Shown here: piece after piece, positions 19,232 to 29,251 of the stretch | Position numbering within the stretch: the stretch's first letter is position 1 | How the letters are laid out: the number at the start of each line of letters is the position of its first letter | Assembly (NCBI RefSeq): GCF_029240215.1 | Contig: NZ_JARBTK010000007.1 | Span: 1 to 64,000, forward strand | DNA length: 64,000 nt | DNA from: Chryseobacterium sp. | GTDB lineage: Bacteria; Bacteroidota; Bacteroidia; Flavobacteriales; Weeksellaceae | Direction of reading: 5' to 3' | Program-made: the position numbers and the translations under genes | The notes under the pieces: model-generated | What the model was told of the DNA's origin: nothing | The model's database searches: none | The model's input: only the letters and a program-made list of their open reading frames with translations

Positions 19232-20083
19232 ATGAAAACATACGCAGGAATTCCTGAAGAAAATGCTTCATTAGAAAATTCAAAAGTAGTTTTGGTAACG
19301 GTTCCTTACGACGGAACGTCAACCTGGGGAAAAGGTGCCGACAAAGGTCCGGAATTGTTCTTAGAAGCTTCCGAAAATATGGAACTATATGACATAGAAA
19401 CAGGAACAGAGCCTTATCTTGAAGGAGTTTACATGGCAGGAGAAGTTTCAGAAAACTCTACTCCTGAGGCAATGACAGAAGCGGTTTATCAGAAAACAAA
19501 AGAGCTTTTGGCAACAGATAAATTATTTACGCTATTTGGTGGTGAGCATTCAGTTTCTATCGGTTCGATTCGTGCGGTTGGAGAGAAATTTGAAAATCTG
19601 ACGGTTTTACAATTGGATGCTCATACAGATCTTCGTCCTGAGTTCCATGGTTCTACTTCCAATCATGCTTGTGCGGTTTTTGAAGCAAACCAGAAACATA
19701 ATCTGGTTCAGGTCGGAATCCGCTCTATGGATGTTGAGGAAGCTGAATATTTACCTGAAGGAAGAGTGTTTTTCGCTCACGAAATTGCCAATAACGAAAA
19801 CTGGGTAAATGATGTTTTAGAAAAAGTTTCAGGAAATGTTTATATCACAATCGATTTGGATGCTTTTGATCCGTCAATCGCACCTTCAACAGGAACTCCG
19901 GAACCAGGTGGTTTACAATGGTATCCAACATTGGAATTATTAAGAAAAGTTTTCGAAAAATGTAACGTTGTTGCTTTTGATATTGTTGAATTAATGGATT
20001 CTGCTTATTCAAAACCAAGTGCATTTTTAGCGGCAAAACTGTATTATAAAATGTTGGCATATTATCACATCAACAGAGACTAA
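19232..20083 (+). CDS. speB: agmatinase
   Basis: VPYDGTSTWGKGADKGP, LFGGEHSVS, QLDAHTDLR, DLDAFDPSIAPSTGTPEPGG. Confidence 0.93.
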   Translation: MKTYAGIPEENASLENSKVVLVTVPYDGTSTWGKGADKGPELFLEASENMELYDIETGTEPYLEGVYMAGEVSENSTPEAMTEAVYQKTKELLATDKLFTLFGGEHSVSIGSIRAVGEKFENLTVLQLDAHTDLRPEFHGSTSNHACAVFEANQKHNLVQVGIRSMDVEEAEYLPEGRVFFAHEIANNENWVNDVLEKVSGNVYITIDLDAFDPSIAPSTGTPEPGGLQWYPTLELLRKVFEKCNVVAFDIVELMDSAYSKPSAFLAAKLYYKMLAYYHINRD

Positions 20084-20151
20084 AATTCCGCAGGAAACGG
20101 ATTTTTTTATTCAGGATTTCTTTGGAAATTTGTGATATAAAACAAAAGTAA

Positions 20152-21006
20152 ATGTCCATACAAAACGAAATAGACTATCAGAGAATTGCCAAAGCGATCG
20201 AGTTTATCAAAATCAATTTCAGAAATCAGCCAAATTTGGACGAGGTTGCTGAAAAAGTAAATTTAAGTCCGGCACATTTTCAGAAAATATTTACGGATTG
20301 GGCAGGAACAAGTCCGAAGAAATTTTTGCAGTTCATTAGTCTTGAACACGCAAAAAGTTTACTGAAAGAAGAAAAAGCCACGTTGTTTGATGCAGCTTTA
20401 GAGACCGGACTTTCAAGCACGAGCAGATTGCACGATTTATTTGTGAAGATTGAAGGAATGTCGCCTGCAGAATATAAAAACGGCGGTAAAAATTTAAATA
20501 TCAATTACAGTTTTTCAGAAAGTCCATTTGGAAAAATCATTACAGCTTCCACAGAAAAAGGAATCTGCTACATGGCTTTCGAAGAAGATAAAGAAAATGC
20601 ATTGAGAGATTTACAAAATAAATTTCCCAATGCATCTTTTTTTGAAAAAAAGAATGAGTTTCAGCAAAATGCATTATCCATTTTTAATAAAGACTGGACG
20701 AAGCTGAATACGATAAAACTTCATCTCAAAGGAACCGATTTCCAGCTCAAAGTCTGGGAAAGTTTACTAAAAATTCCACTTGGGAAATTATCAACTTATG
20801 GAAATTTAGCCAATGAAATCGGAAATCCAAAAGCTTCAAGAGCAGTCGGAACTGCGATTGGAAGTAATCCGGTTGCATTTTTAATTCCTTGCCACAGAGT
20901 GATACAATCTTCGGGAAAAATTGGCGGCTATATGTGGGGAAGTGACAGGAAACAGTTGATGATTGGGTGGGAAAGTTCGCAGGTTTATTCTGATGATTTT
21001 ATTTAA
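20152..21006 (+). CDS. AraC-type HTH / methylated-DNA--[protein]-cysteine S-methyltransferase fusion
   Basis: N-terminal AraC HTH; C-terminal ASRAVGTAIGSNPVAFLIPCHRVIQSSGKIGGYMWG. Confidence 0.93.
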   Translation: MSIQNEIDYQRIAKAIEFIKINFRNQPNLDEVAEKVNLSPAHFQKIFTDWAGTSPKKFLQFISLEHAKSLLKEEKATLFDAALETGLSSTSRLHDLFVKIEGMSPAEYKNGGKNLNINYSFSESPFGKIITASTEKGICYMAFEEDKENALRDLQNKFPNASFFEKKNEFQQNALSIFNKDWTKLNTIKLHLKGTDFQLKVWESLLKIPLGKLSTYGNLANEIGNPKASRAVGTAIGSNPVAFLIPCHRVIQSSGKIGGYMWGSDRKQLMIGWESSQVYSDDFI

Positions 21007-21019
21007 AAAATATTCGGCT

Positions 21020-21117
21020 TTTTGACATTGACTTCGTCGAATCTGCGATTTCCGCAGGAATCTCAACAGTTAAAAAAATAATATTGCTTAGATTCATATG
21101 GAATGACAAACTAAGTT
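21020..21117. repeat. dispersed inverted-repeat element, family A (extended arm form)
   Basis: tttgacattgacttcgtcgaatctgcgatttccgcaggaatctcaac ... gattcatatggaatgacaaact. Confidence 0.7.
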
Positions 21118-21149
21118 TTGATAAATAGGTAATTAATTTTAGTTTAATC

Positions 21150-21761
21150 ATGAACAATTTATTTGAAGAAATACAAGATTTCCCCATCAATATTCTTCCC
21201 AAAGACGGAAATGCAGAATATTATGGCAAAATTTTTTCTGATGCTGAATGCGAAAAATATTATCAGTATTTATTCAGTCAAATTCCGTGGGAAAATGATG
21301 AGGCTGTTATTTTTGGAAAACTGATTATTACTAAACGAAAAGTTGCATGGTTTGGTGAAAAAGAGTTTGAATACACCTATTCCAACCGGACAAAATACGC
21401 AAAACTCTGGACTTCCGAATTGTTAGAATTAAAACAAAAATGTGAAGAAGCTTCAGGTGAAACCTACAATTCATGTCTGCTAAATTTATACCATGACGGA
21501 AGCGAGGGAATGGCTTATCATAGTGATGCCGAAAAAGATCTTAAAAAACACGGTGCAATCGCTTCTTTAACTTTCGGAGCAGAACGTAAATTTTCTTTTA
21601 AACATAAATTATCTAAAGAAAGAATTGATGTGATGCTTGAAAACGGAAGTTTACTCGTGATGAAAGGGACAACTCAGGAAAACTGGCTTCACAGACTTCC
21701 GCCAACCAAAAAAGTGACAACTCCGAGAGTGAATCTGACGTTTAGAACAATTAAGGATTGA
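21150..21761 (+). CDS. alkB: alpha-ketoglutarate-dependent dioxygenase AlkB family
   Basis: NSCLLNLYHDGSEGMAYHSDAEKDL, IASLTFGAERKFSFKHK, LLVMKGTTQENWLHRLPPT. Confidence 0.9.
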   Translation: MNNLFEEIQDFPINILPKDGNAEYYGKIFSDAECEKYYQYLFSQIPWENDEAVIFGKLIITKRKVAWFGEKEFEYTYSNRTKYAKLWTSELLELKQKCEEASGETYNSCLLNLYHDGSEGMAYHSDAEKDLKKHGAIASLTFGAERKFSFKHKLSKERIDVMLENGSLLVMKGTTQENWLHRLPPTKKVTTPRVNLTFRTIKD

Positions 21762-21792
21762 TTTTAAGTGTAAAGATTTTATAACATTAATA

Positions 21793-21899
21793 TTATCCAC
21801 TCAGTTTGTCATTCCGTAGGAATCTCAACAGGGATTTTTACGATTCGATCTCTACAAAATGAACCTAGATTCCTACGGAATGACAAACTGAGTGGATAA
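21793..21899. repeat. dispersed inverted-repeat element, family A: perfect 33-bp arms
   Basis: ttatccactcagtttgtcattccgtaggaatct (21793-21825) and its exact reverse complement (21867-21899), 41-nt spacer. Confidence 0.95.
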
Positions 21900-21909
21900 G
21901 TTGATGCGA

Positions 21910-21941
21910 AAAAAAAGCTGTTCAAAACGAACAGCTTTTTA
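21910..21941 (-). terminator. terminator
   Basis: aaaaagctgttcgttttgaacagctttttt on minus strand. Confidence 0.75.
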
Positions 21942-21945
21942 AAAT

Positions 21946-23805
21946 TTATTTCAAAACCTCAACTTCAATCGCAGAATCCTCAAAAACTTTAATAAAAGCT
22001 TTCGTATAATCTTCCTTTTTCGCCATATTCGGATTGTCTAAGAACTTTTGTGGATTCACCGAGAAAAGCGGAAACCAGGTTGAAGAAATTTGAATCTGAA
22101 TTTTATGCCCTTTTTTAAATGTATGCACCACATCCTGCAATCTGAAATTCACTGCAGTTTTCTGATTAGCAACTAAAGCTTCAGGTTTTTCTCTCGAATT
22201 TCTGAATCTTGCCGGCATAATTTCGCTTCTTACCATCTGATGATAATTTCCATAAATAATACCTTCTTTTTTCTCAACAGGTTTAAAATCTTCCGGATAA
22301 ACATCGATTAATTTCACAGCAAAATCTGCATCAGTAGAAGTTGAAGCGATATTTAATTTAGCCATAATTTCTCCTGCGAAAATCATATCTTCTGTCAAAA
22401 CATCTGTTGTGAAAGTCAAAACATCAGGTCTTCCGACTGCAAATCTCTGGTCTTCCGACATATAATTTCTTGGAGTAAAACCGTTAAAGTCTTTTAGATT
22501 GTCAGAACTTAAAACAGGGTTATTCGGATCACTGTAATATTCCGAAGAGCCTTGTTGTGGGGAATTTTTCAATGTTCCGTTTGCCAAATAGAAATTGACT
22601 TTCTGAGTGTTTTTCGGAGGATATTGTGCAAATTCTTTCCATTCTTTGGCTCCGGTGTCGTACATCAAAGCTTCCGGCAAACCTGCGTCTTCTTTTGTAT
22701 TTCCTTTTAAATAATGATTAAAAAATTTAGTCTCAATATTTTTCTGATAATACGTTGCGATGCTGTCTCTAAAATAAATTTGGTTATGGAAATGTTTTCC
22801 TTCTTCTCTTGACCATCCGCCGTGTGAGAAAGGTCCCATGACGATTGTATTTTTAGCTTTCGGACTTGTTTTTTCAATCGTTTTGTAAATATTTAAAGGT
22901 CCTGAAAGATCTTCGGCATCAAACCAGCCTCCGACAGTCATTACCGCATGATTTACATTTTTCAGGTGAGGGAGAAGATTTCTTTTTTGCCAGTATTCAT
23001 CGTAATTCGGATGATTCATAATTTCGGTTATGAAGAAGTTGTCTTTGTAATATTTGTCGTAAGCTTCTTTCAAAGTTCCTAATTCTCTATAAAATTTCAA
23101 ACCGTCTTCTGATGTAGATTTAATCATAGAATCAGAATACCATGCTTTTTGTTCAGGCTTAGTTTTTTGAACTCCAAAAACAGGAAACGTTCTGAAATAA
23201 CCCAACATAAATTTTCCGTTGTGAAGAAAATCGTCATTCCAGAAATCTGAAATCGGAGCTTGAGGTGAAGAAGCCACCAAAGCTGGATGTTGCGCCAAAG
23301 TTCCTACTGCAGTGTAAAATCCCGGATATGAAGTTCCGTATTGACCAACTTTTCCGTTGTTGTCTTTGATGTTTTTGATCAACCAGTCTATCGTATCATA
23401 CGTATCAGTGCTTTCGTCGACATCTTTTTTTGTTTTCCGCTCAACCTGCGGAGTCATATTGGTAAAAGTTCCTTCGCTCATGTATCTTCCTCTCACGTCC
23501 TGAAAAACAAAAATGTATTTGTCTTTCATCAAATATTGATTGGGACCAAGCTTGGTTCTGTATTCGTTTTCTCCGTAAGGTGCAATGCTGTAGCAGGTTC
23601 TTTGCATTAAAAATGGATATTTTTGCTTTTTTGAAATGTCTTTCGGAATGTAAACAGCTGTGAAAAGTTTTACGCCGTCACGCATCGTAATGTAAAATTC
23701 TTTTTTGGTGAAATTATCTTTCACGAAGCTTTCTGCCTGCGCCGGGTTTTGAGATTTTCCTAAAATAAGAAAGAAAATAAGTACAATTGAAAAAGGAATC
23801 TTCAT
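21946..23805 (-). CDS. CocE/NonD family hydrolase (X-Pro dipeptidyl-peptidase / acylase-like), secreted
   Basis: RDGVKLFTAVYIPKD, GRYMSEGTF, GQYGTSYPGFYT, VGGWFDAEDLSGPL, MGPFSHGGWS. Confidence 0.92.
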   Translation of the reverse strand: MKIPFSIVLIFFLILGKSQNPAQAESFVKDNFTKKEFYITMRDGVKLFTAVYIPKDISKKQKYPFLMQRTCYSIAPYGENEYRTKLGPNQYLMKDKYIFVFQDVRGRYMSEGTFTNMTPQVERKTKKDVDESTDTYDTIDWLIKNIKDNNGKVGQYGTSYPGFYTAVGTLAQHPALVASSPQAPISDFWNDDFLHNGKFMLGYFRTFPVFGVQKTKPEQKAWYSDSMIKSTSEDGLKFYRELGTLKEAYDKYYKDNFFITEIMNHPNYDEYWQKRNLLPHLKNVNHAVMTVGGWFDAEDLSGPLNIYKTIEKTSPKAKNTIVMGPFSHGGWSREEGKHFHNQIYFRDSIATYYQKNIETKFFNHYLKGNTKEDAGLPEALMYDTGAKEWKEFAQYPPKNTQKVNFYLANGTLKNSPQQGSSEYYSDPNNPVLSSDNLKDFNGFTPRNYMSEDQRFAVGRPDVLTFTTDVLTEDMIFAGEIMAKLNIASTSTDADFAVKLIDVYPEDFKPVEKKEGIIYGNYHQMVRSEIMPARFRNSREKPEALVANQKTAVNFRLQDVVHTFKKGHKIQIQISSTWFPLFSVNPQKFLDNPNMAKKEDYTKAFIKVFEDSAIEVEVLK

Positions 23806-23918
23806 AGTTGAAATTTGTTGCTAATTTATTAAAATAAATATCTCCATTTAATTTAAAAAAGAAAATGACCAGAATCTCTCCTGATCATTTCAAATATATA
23901 TAAAAGTGGGTTTGGTCG

Positions 23919-26693
23919 CTATTTGGTTTCCATTTTTTTACCTGCAAACTTATTAAGCTTCATCGTCAATGAAAACATCACATAACGTTTCAGAATAAGA
24001 TCTTCACGGTCTTCAAAATAAGCAGGCATAATGGTTCTTCTTACACTTTGATTTTGATTCAGAATATCATATACTTTCACTTTTGCAGTCAGCTGTTTGT
24101 TGAAAAATGAATATCCCAAACTCGTATTCCAGAAGTAAAAATCTCTTTTGAAACCTGGTGCTATGTTTGAGTTGGTGTTGTATTCAAAATCGTTGCCAAA
24201 GACGAGTTTTGTTTTAAAAATATAGTTGGTAAGTTCAAGTTTTACGACCTGATTTGTAGTCTGCACTCTTCCGATATCATAGTTGGTGTAATCTGAAAAA
24301 TTGTAACCGATTTTGTATGAGGGTTTTATAGTAATTTTGTCTTTAATTTCATAGGTAAGGTTAAATCCGGGATTGATAGTGTAAGAATCACTGGTATATT
24401 GCACCGAATTAATAAAACCTCGATTATATCCGTAATTCATGCTGAATCTTGGGTTGAGTGTAAGTTTATTTTCTTTCCATTTAAATGTTTTGGTAAACCC
24501 GCCGCCAAAATTCAGGTTTTTATTCCCGCTCACATTAGCATAGGTCACAAATTGTTTCCCCGAATCATCGAAATACGAATAGTTCACCACATCATTATTA
24601 CCATATGTGAAACCAATATTAATATAATAGCTGATGTTTTTTATCATATTAAAATTGTTAAAATAAAGATAAGCCTGATTTCGCCAGGAGTTTTTTAGAT
24701 CGGGATTACCCTGATAAGCGATCAACGGATTAGCAAGATCTACATAAGGGGTAAGTTGCTCCGCAGTAGGAATTGTAAAATCTGAGTAATTGTAAAAGCT
24801 TAATCTTTTGTTTTGCGAAAACTGATACTGCACATTAAAATTATAACCAGGAAGTGCAAAGTTTTTCTGAAGATCATATTGTTTTCCATCAAATACAGAA
24901 TTAACTCTCATATTTGAAATGTCAAGATCTGCGGTTGCCCACAAATTCAGTTTGTTTTTATTGATTTCATAGACTAATTCCGGACTGATTTTGTCGATTT
25001 TTTGATTCATTCTGTTGGATAATCCCATATTGTAATTGGAATATTGACCTGTGTTTTGATCAAAATCATTTACTTCTCTCAGATTTCGGTCAACATTGTT
25101 TTCATAGTTTAAACTAAGACTTATTGATGTCGAATCGGATAATGGTTCAGAATATCCTGCGCTGAATCTGTAGCTGTTTGTCTGAGTTTTGTTTTTTGAA
25201 AGCTGATTTCTAATATCGTTGGGCTCACTCGTTTGATAGAATAAAGTTTGAGATTTGTTTAATTGATCTTTTTTTGATTCAGAGATCGTAGAATTCATAT
25301 TGACATACGCAGACCGTCCTTTTTTCTTAAATTTTTTAGAAAAATAAATGTTCGGAGTGAATGAATTGCTTTCAGAATCTGTACTAGTGTAAGCATCACT
25401 TTCATTCAGAAGAAGATCATCTCTTAATGTGCTTGATTTTGAATTGTTAAAATTAAAGCCTTCATTTCGCGAAAATGACGGAGAGAAATAGATGCTGGTT
25501 AAAGAATCCAGTTTTATTCTTGCTGATGTATCAAAATTATACTGTCTGTTATCATTTTCACCATTGCTTTCCGAGTTGGTTTTTAAAGTATAGTCAGGAA
25601 GTAGAGTTGTTCGTGAAACTTTAGACCTGGTTTTAAGATTATTATCTGAATGCATCAGACTTAAAGTTTCCAGATCAGCATCATTAGACAGTTTATCACT
25701 GTAGTTAAAACCTACTGTGGTTGATCTTTGAATTCCTTTGGTATTTCCGCTTCCACCCTGATTATAAAATGTTGTTCCGCCAACGGTCATAACGCTTCCG
25801 CCCTGCATCAGCCATGAATTTCTTCCGTGTCCCATACTGTCGAAAACCTCATCATTTGAAAATCCTTGAGAATTGATGTTGTTGGATGATGCAAGAAGAC
25901 TTATTTTGGTATCCTTTTTAAAGTAACTTAAAAGTCCGCTTCCTTCATATCTTTTGTCTGAACCATAGCCCAATGTAAGTCTTGAGATCAGACCTTTGTT
26001 TTTCTTTTCATCAATATTAAAATTGATTGTCGTATTATTTGATTTGGCAGTTTTTCCGCTGAGTTCTTCTTCTTTGGTTTTGGTCGTTGTAAATTGAATG
26101 TTTTTAATAATATCTGCAGGGAGATTCTGTAAAGCGATTTTTCCGTCTTTGTCGAAGAACGGTTTTCCGTTGATCATGATTTGGTCAACTTCTTTTCCGT
26201 TAACGGTAATTTTCCCTTCATTGCTGATTTCCACTCCCGGAATTTGTTTTAAAAGCTCTTCAATCTTACTGTCCGGACGAACTTTGATCGCAGAAGCATT
26301 AAATTCAATCGTATCTTTTTTGATTTTAACAGGAGAAGCAGAAATTTTGACTTCTTCAATATTGAAAACAGAATTTTTTTCCAGTTCGATATCACCTAAT
26401 GACATTGACTGGGTAATTGACTCGTATTTTTTTGAAAAGGAAATAAGTTTATCAGCATCAATTTTCAGAACGGTCGGCTCCTTTACTTCGTCAGCTTTCA
26501 GAGAAAATTTCCCTTCGCGGTTGGTCGCGGTGTAATTGATGATTGATGAATCTTTTTGTTTGAGAAGATAAACGGTAGCATTTTCTACAGGTTTTTTTTC
26601 GAAGTCTGATACTTTTCCGTCGATGTTTAACTTTTGTGCATTGAGAATAACTGCGTTGAAAACAAAGAACAGCAACAATAAAATTTTCTTCAT
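23919..26693 (-). CDS. TonB-dependent receptor / outer membrane beta-barrel family protein
   Basis: 924 aa; signal peptide, carboxypeptidase-regulatory-like N-domain, plug-like IEELLKQIPGVEISNEGKITVNGKEVDQIMINGKPFF, beta-barrel. Confidence 0.88.
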   Translation of the reverse strand: MKKILLLLFFVFNAVILNAQKLNIDGKVSDFEKKPVENATVYLLKQKDSSIINYTATNREGKFSLKADEVKEPTVLKIDADKLISFSKKYESITQSMSLGDIELEKNSVFNIEEVKISASPVKIKKDTIEFNASAIKVRPDSKIEELLKQIPGVEISNEGKITVNGKEVDQIMINGKPFFDKDGKIALQNLPADIIKNIQFTTTKTKEEELSGKTAKSNNTTINFNIDEKKNKGLISRLTLGYGSDKRYEGSGLLSYFKKDTKISLLASSNNINSQGFSNDEVFDSMGHGRNSWLMQGGSVMTVGGTTFYNQGGSGNTKGIQRSTTVGFNYSDKLSNDADLETLSLMHSDNNLKTRSKVSRTTLLPDYTLKTNSESNGENDNRQYNFDTSARIKLDSLTSIYFSPSFSRNEGFNFNNSKSSTLRDDLLLNESDAYTSTDSESNSFTPNIYFSKKFKKKGRSAYVNMNSTISESKKDQLNKSQTLFYQTSEPNDIRNQLSKNKTQTNSYRFSAGYSEPLSDSTSISLSLNYENNVDRNLREVNDFDQNTGQYSNYNMGLSNRMNQKIDKISPELVYEINKNKLNLWATADLDISNMRVNSVFDGKQYDLQKNFALPGYNFNVQYQFSQNKRLSFYNYSDFTIPTAEQLTPYVDLANPLIAYQGNPDLKNSWRNQAYLYFNNFNMIKNISYYINIGFTYGNNDVVNYSYFDDSGKQFVTYANVSGNKNLNFGGGFTKTFKWKENKLTLNPRFSMNYGYNRGFINSVQYTSDSYTINPGFNLTYEIKDKITIKPSYKIGYNFSDYTNYDIGRVQTTNQVVKLELTNYIFKTKLVFGNDFEYNTNSNIAPGFKRDFYFWNTSLGYSFFNKQLTAKVKVYDILNQNQSVRRTIMPAYFEDREDLILKRYVMFSLTMKLNKFAGKKMETK

Positions 26694-26790
26694 CTATTTT
26701 TTTTTGATGGCGCAAAAGTATAAAAAAAACATCCCCAATTGGGGATGTCAAATGTTAAATATTTCTAAAAAGCGTGAGTTTTTGAGAAAC

Positions 26791-27210
26791 TTATGCTCTT
26801 AAATATCTTGAGTATGCGTAACCTTCCTGTCCGTCGGCAGTTTTCACTTTCCACCAGTCGTCAGAAGTCTGTTCTACTAATGTTACTGATGAACCTTTTG
26901 CCGCTTTACCCACAACAGCAGCTTCCGTGGAAGGCTCTTGTCTGATGTTCAGGTTAGAATCTTCTGTAGCAATAGTTAAAGTTGCTCCTGCTGCTAAACC
27001 AGCTACCTGTACATCAATGTTGATGTCTGAAGCTGAGTAAGTAGAATCGATAGCTCCTAAAGCATTCCAAACTGCATCTTTTGCTGCAGTATTAGAAGCG
27101 TTTCCCGAAACATAAAGAATTCCGTCCTGCTCCTGAACCTGCAAATTTGAAACTCCCGCAGACTGAGCTGCAGAAACTACACTCGAATATTTATCTTGTA
27201 ATGTGCTCAT
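26791..27210 (-). CDS. BON-like plus bacterial SH3 domain protein
   Basis: N-terminal BON-like LQVQEQDGILYVSGNASN; C-terminal LNIRQEPSTEAAVVGKAAKGSSVTLVEQTSDDWWKVKTADGQEGYAYSRYL; no obvious signal peptide. Confidence 0.8.
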   Translation of the reverse strand: MSTLQDKYSSVVSAAQSAGVSNLQVQEQDGILYVSGNASNTAAKDAVWNALGAIDSTYSASDINIDVQVAGLAAGATLTIATEDSNLNIRQEPSTEAAVVGKAAKGSSVTLVEQTSDDWWKVKTADGQEGYAYSRYLRA

Positions 27211-27216
27211 CTCTAA

Positions 27217-27708
27217 TTATTTTACAGTGTAATTATAGTTTACTTTTCCAACTTTCAAAGCATCCACAGATTCTTTGATTTTTCTAGCCTGAGCAGAAGA
27301 TGCAGTTCCTGTAAGCGTCAATTCTCCGTTTACTACTTCCACATTTACAGATGGAAAATCTTTCAAAGCATCTTTTACTTTCTGCTGAACCATAGGATCT
27401 ACAGCAACAGTAGTTTCTACCGGTGGTGGAGGTGGAGCTACTTCAGCAATAGTTGCCATATCGTGTACGTCTTTTACACCTTTAATTTCTTTAAGAGATT
27501 TAATAGCTGCATCTTTTTCAGCTTGCGAAGCAAATGTTCCTCCTAAATGAGCTACACCTTCTTTTACTTCTACAGTTGCTGAAGGATTAGCTGCTACAAT
27601 TGTCGTTGCTGAAGTTTGCAGATCAGCATCAGAAACTTTCTTTTTGCACGAAATAGATCCAAACGATACTGCCAAAGCTAAGGCAGAAATTGCGATTGTT
27701 TTTTTCAT
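27217..27708 (-). CDS. tandem BON domain lipoprotein
   Basis: Lipobox SFGSISCKKK; two BON-like repeats separated by APPPPPVETT. Confidence 0.85.
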   Translation of the reverse strand: MKKTIAISALALAVSFGSISCKKKVSDADLQTSATTIVAANPSATVEVKEGVAHLGGTFASQAEKDAAIKSLKEIKGVKDVHDMATIAEVAPPPPPVETTVAVDPMVQQKVKDALKDFPSVNVEVVNGELTLTGTASSAQARKIKESVDALKVGKVNYNYTVK

Positions 27709-27919
27709 AATTGATTTAATTTAATGTTTTTAATTAGACTCAAATGTAATAATAAAATCTATACCATTTATCTAAAAAAAGAATAAATATATCAGAGTTT
27801 TACTTTAAACGTTTCATTATCTGTATATTAATTTTTGTTTGGTGAATTTTAAGTAATTTTAACATAAGTTTAGGCTTCAATTGAAAAACCATTATATTTG
27901 TGGCAATTGAACTCTATAT

Positions 27920-29170
27920 ATGAAAGGACAGAATAAATTATTCATAGCAATCATTATTGCACTTATCGTAGGTGTGGCAATTGGAGGATTTGTACACATT
28001 CAATATCCTGAAAGCGCAAAACCATTTTCAGATAATATCAAACTGCTCGGAACCGTTTTCATCAGATTGGTTCAGATGATCATTGCTCCTCTGGTTTTTA
28101 CCACATTAGTGGTTGGAATTGCCAAAATGAGCGACATCAAAATGATCGGAAGGGTAGGAACAAAAGCGATGCTTTGGTTTATTTCTGCCTCACTGGTTTC
28201 GCTTTTCATCGGTTTGATTTTAGTGAATTGGTTAGAGCCGGGTCACGTAACGAAGCTTCCTATTCAGGATGCAGCTTCTGTGGATGAGCTTTTAAAATCA
28301 AGCAAAGGTTTTTCAATGGAAGATTTTGTGAAACATATTATTCCTAAAAGTTTATTCGAAGCTTTTGCAACGAATGAAGTCCTTCAGATTGTGGTTTTTT
28401 CTATTATGTTTGGGGTTGCTTTGGCTAATTTAGGTGATGAATATGCTCAACCTGTTATCAAATTATTTGACGTTATAGCTCATGCAATTCTGAAAATGGT
28501 AGGTTACATTATGTGGTTTGCACCGCTTGGAGTTTTGGGTGCAATTGCGGCAGTCGTTGCAACCAATGGTTTTGAAATCTTTAAAGTCTATGCCATTTAT
28601 TTAAGAGATTTCTTCTTCGCTATAGCAGTTTTGTGGCTCGTACTTTTAATCGTTGGATATTTAATTTTAGGAAACCGACTTTTTGAATTATTAAGAAGAA
28701 TAAAATCACCATTATTGATCGCTTTCTCGACGACAAGTTCGGAAGCTGTTTTCCCTAAATTGGTTGAAGAATTGGAAAGATTTGGCTGTAATAATAGAGT
28801 AGTGTCATTTATTTTACCTCTAGGATATTCATTCAATCTGGACGGAAGTATGATGTACATGACGTTTGCATCAATTTTCATCGCTCAGATCTACGGAATT
28901 GAAATGACTGTCGGACAGCAAATTACCATGCTTTTGGTGTTAATGTTAACCTCAAAAGGAATTGCCGGAGTTCCGAGAGCTTCTTTGGTAATTATCGTGG
29001 CAACCTGCTCTATGTTCGGAATTCCGCCGGAAGGAATTGCTTTAATTCTTCCAATTGATCACTTCTGCGATATGGCGAGAAGTATGACGAATGTTTTAGG
29101 AAATGCTTTAGCAACTTCAGCCGTTTCAAAATGGGAAGGACAGTTGGATAATCATGGTGGAAATATGTAA
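27920..29170 (+). CDS. dicarboxylate/amino acid:cation symporter (DAACS/GltP-DctA family)
   Basis: TTSSEAVFPKLVEELERFG, GYSFNLDGSMMYMTFASIFIAQ, SKGIAGVPRAS. Confidence 0.93.
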   Translation: MKGQNKLFIAIIIALIVGVAIGGFVHIQYPESAKPFSDNIKLLGTVFIRLVQMIIAPLVFTTLVVGIAKMSDIKMIGRVGTKAMLWFISASLVSLFIGLILVNWLEPGHVTKLPIQDAASVDELLKSSKGFSMEDFVKHIIPKSLFEAFATNEVLQIVVFSIMFGVALANLGDEYAQPVIKLFDVIAHAILKMVGYIMWFAPLGVLGAIAAVVATNGFEIFKVYAIYLRDFFFAIAVLWLVLLIVGYLILGNRLFELLRRIKSPLLIAFSTTSSEAVFPKLVEELERFGCNNRVVSFILPLGYSFNLDGSMMYMTFASIFIAQIYGIEMTVGQQITMLLVLMLTSKGIAGVPRASLVIIVATCSMFGIPPEGIALILPIDHFCDMARSMTNVLGNALATSAVSKWEGQLDNHGGNM

Positions 29171-29251
29171 AGATATAAGTAATGTGTAATTGGTAATAAG
29201 TAATTTGAACACTCTTCAATTTTAATTAAGAACACTAAAGTTTAAATAAAA

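Noticed and set aside
26098-26535. 145-aa plus-strand ORF inside the TonB-dependent receptor
   Set aside because: Antisense shadow ORF
29170-29215. taagtaatgtgtaattggtaataagtaat as a tandem repeat
   Set aside because: Short, AT-rich and too irregular to distinguish from background
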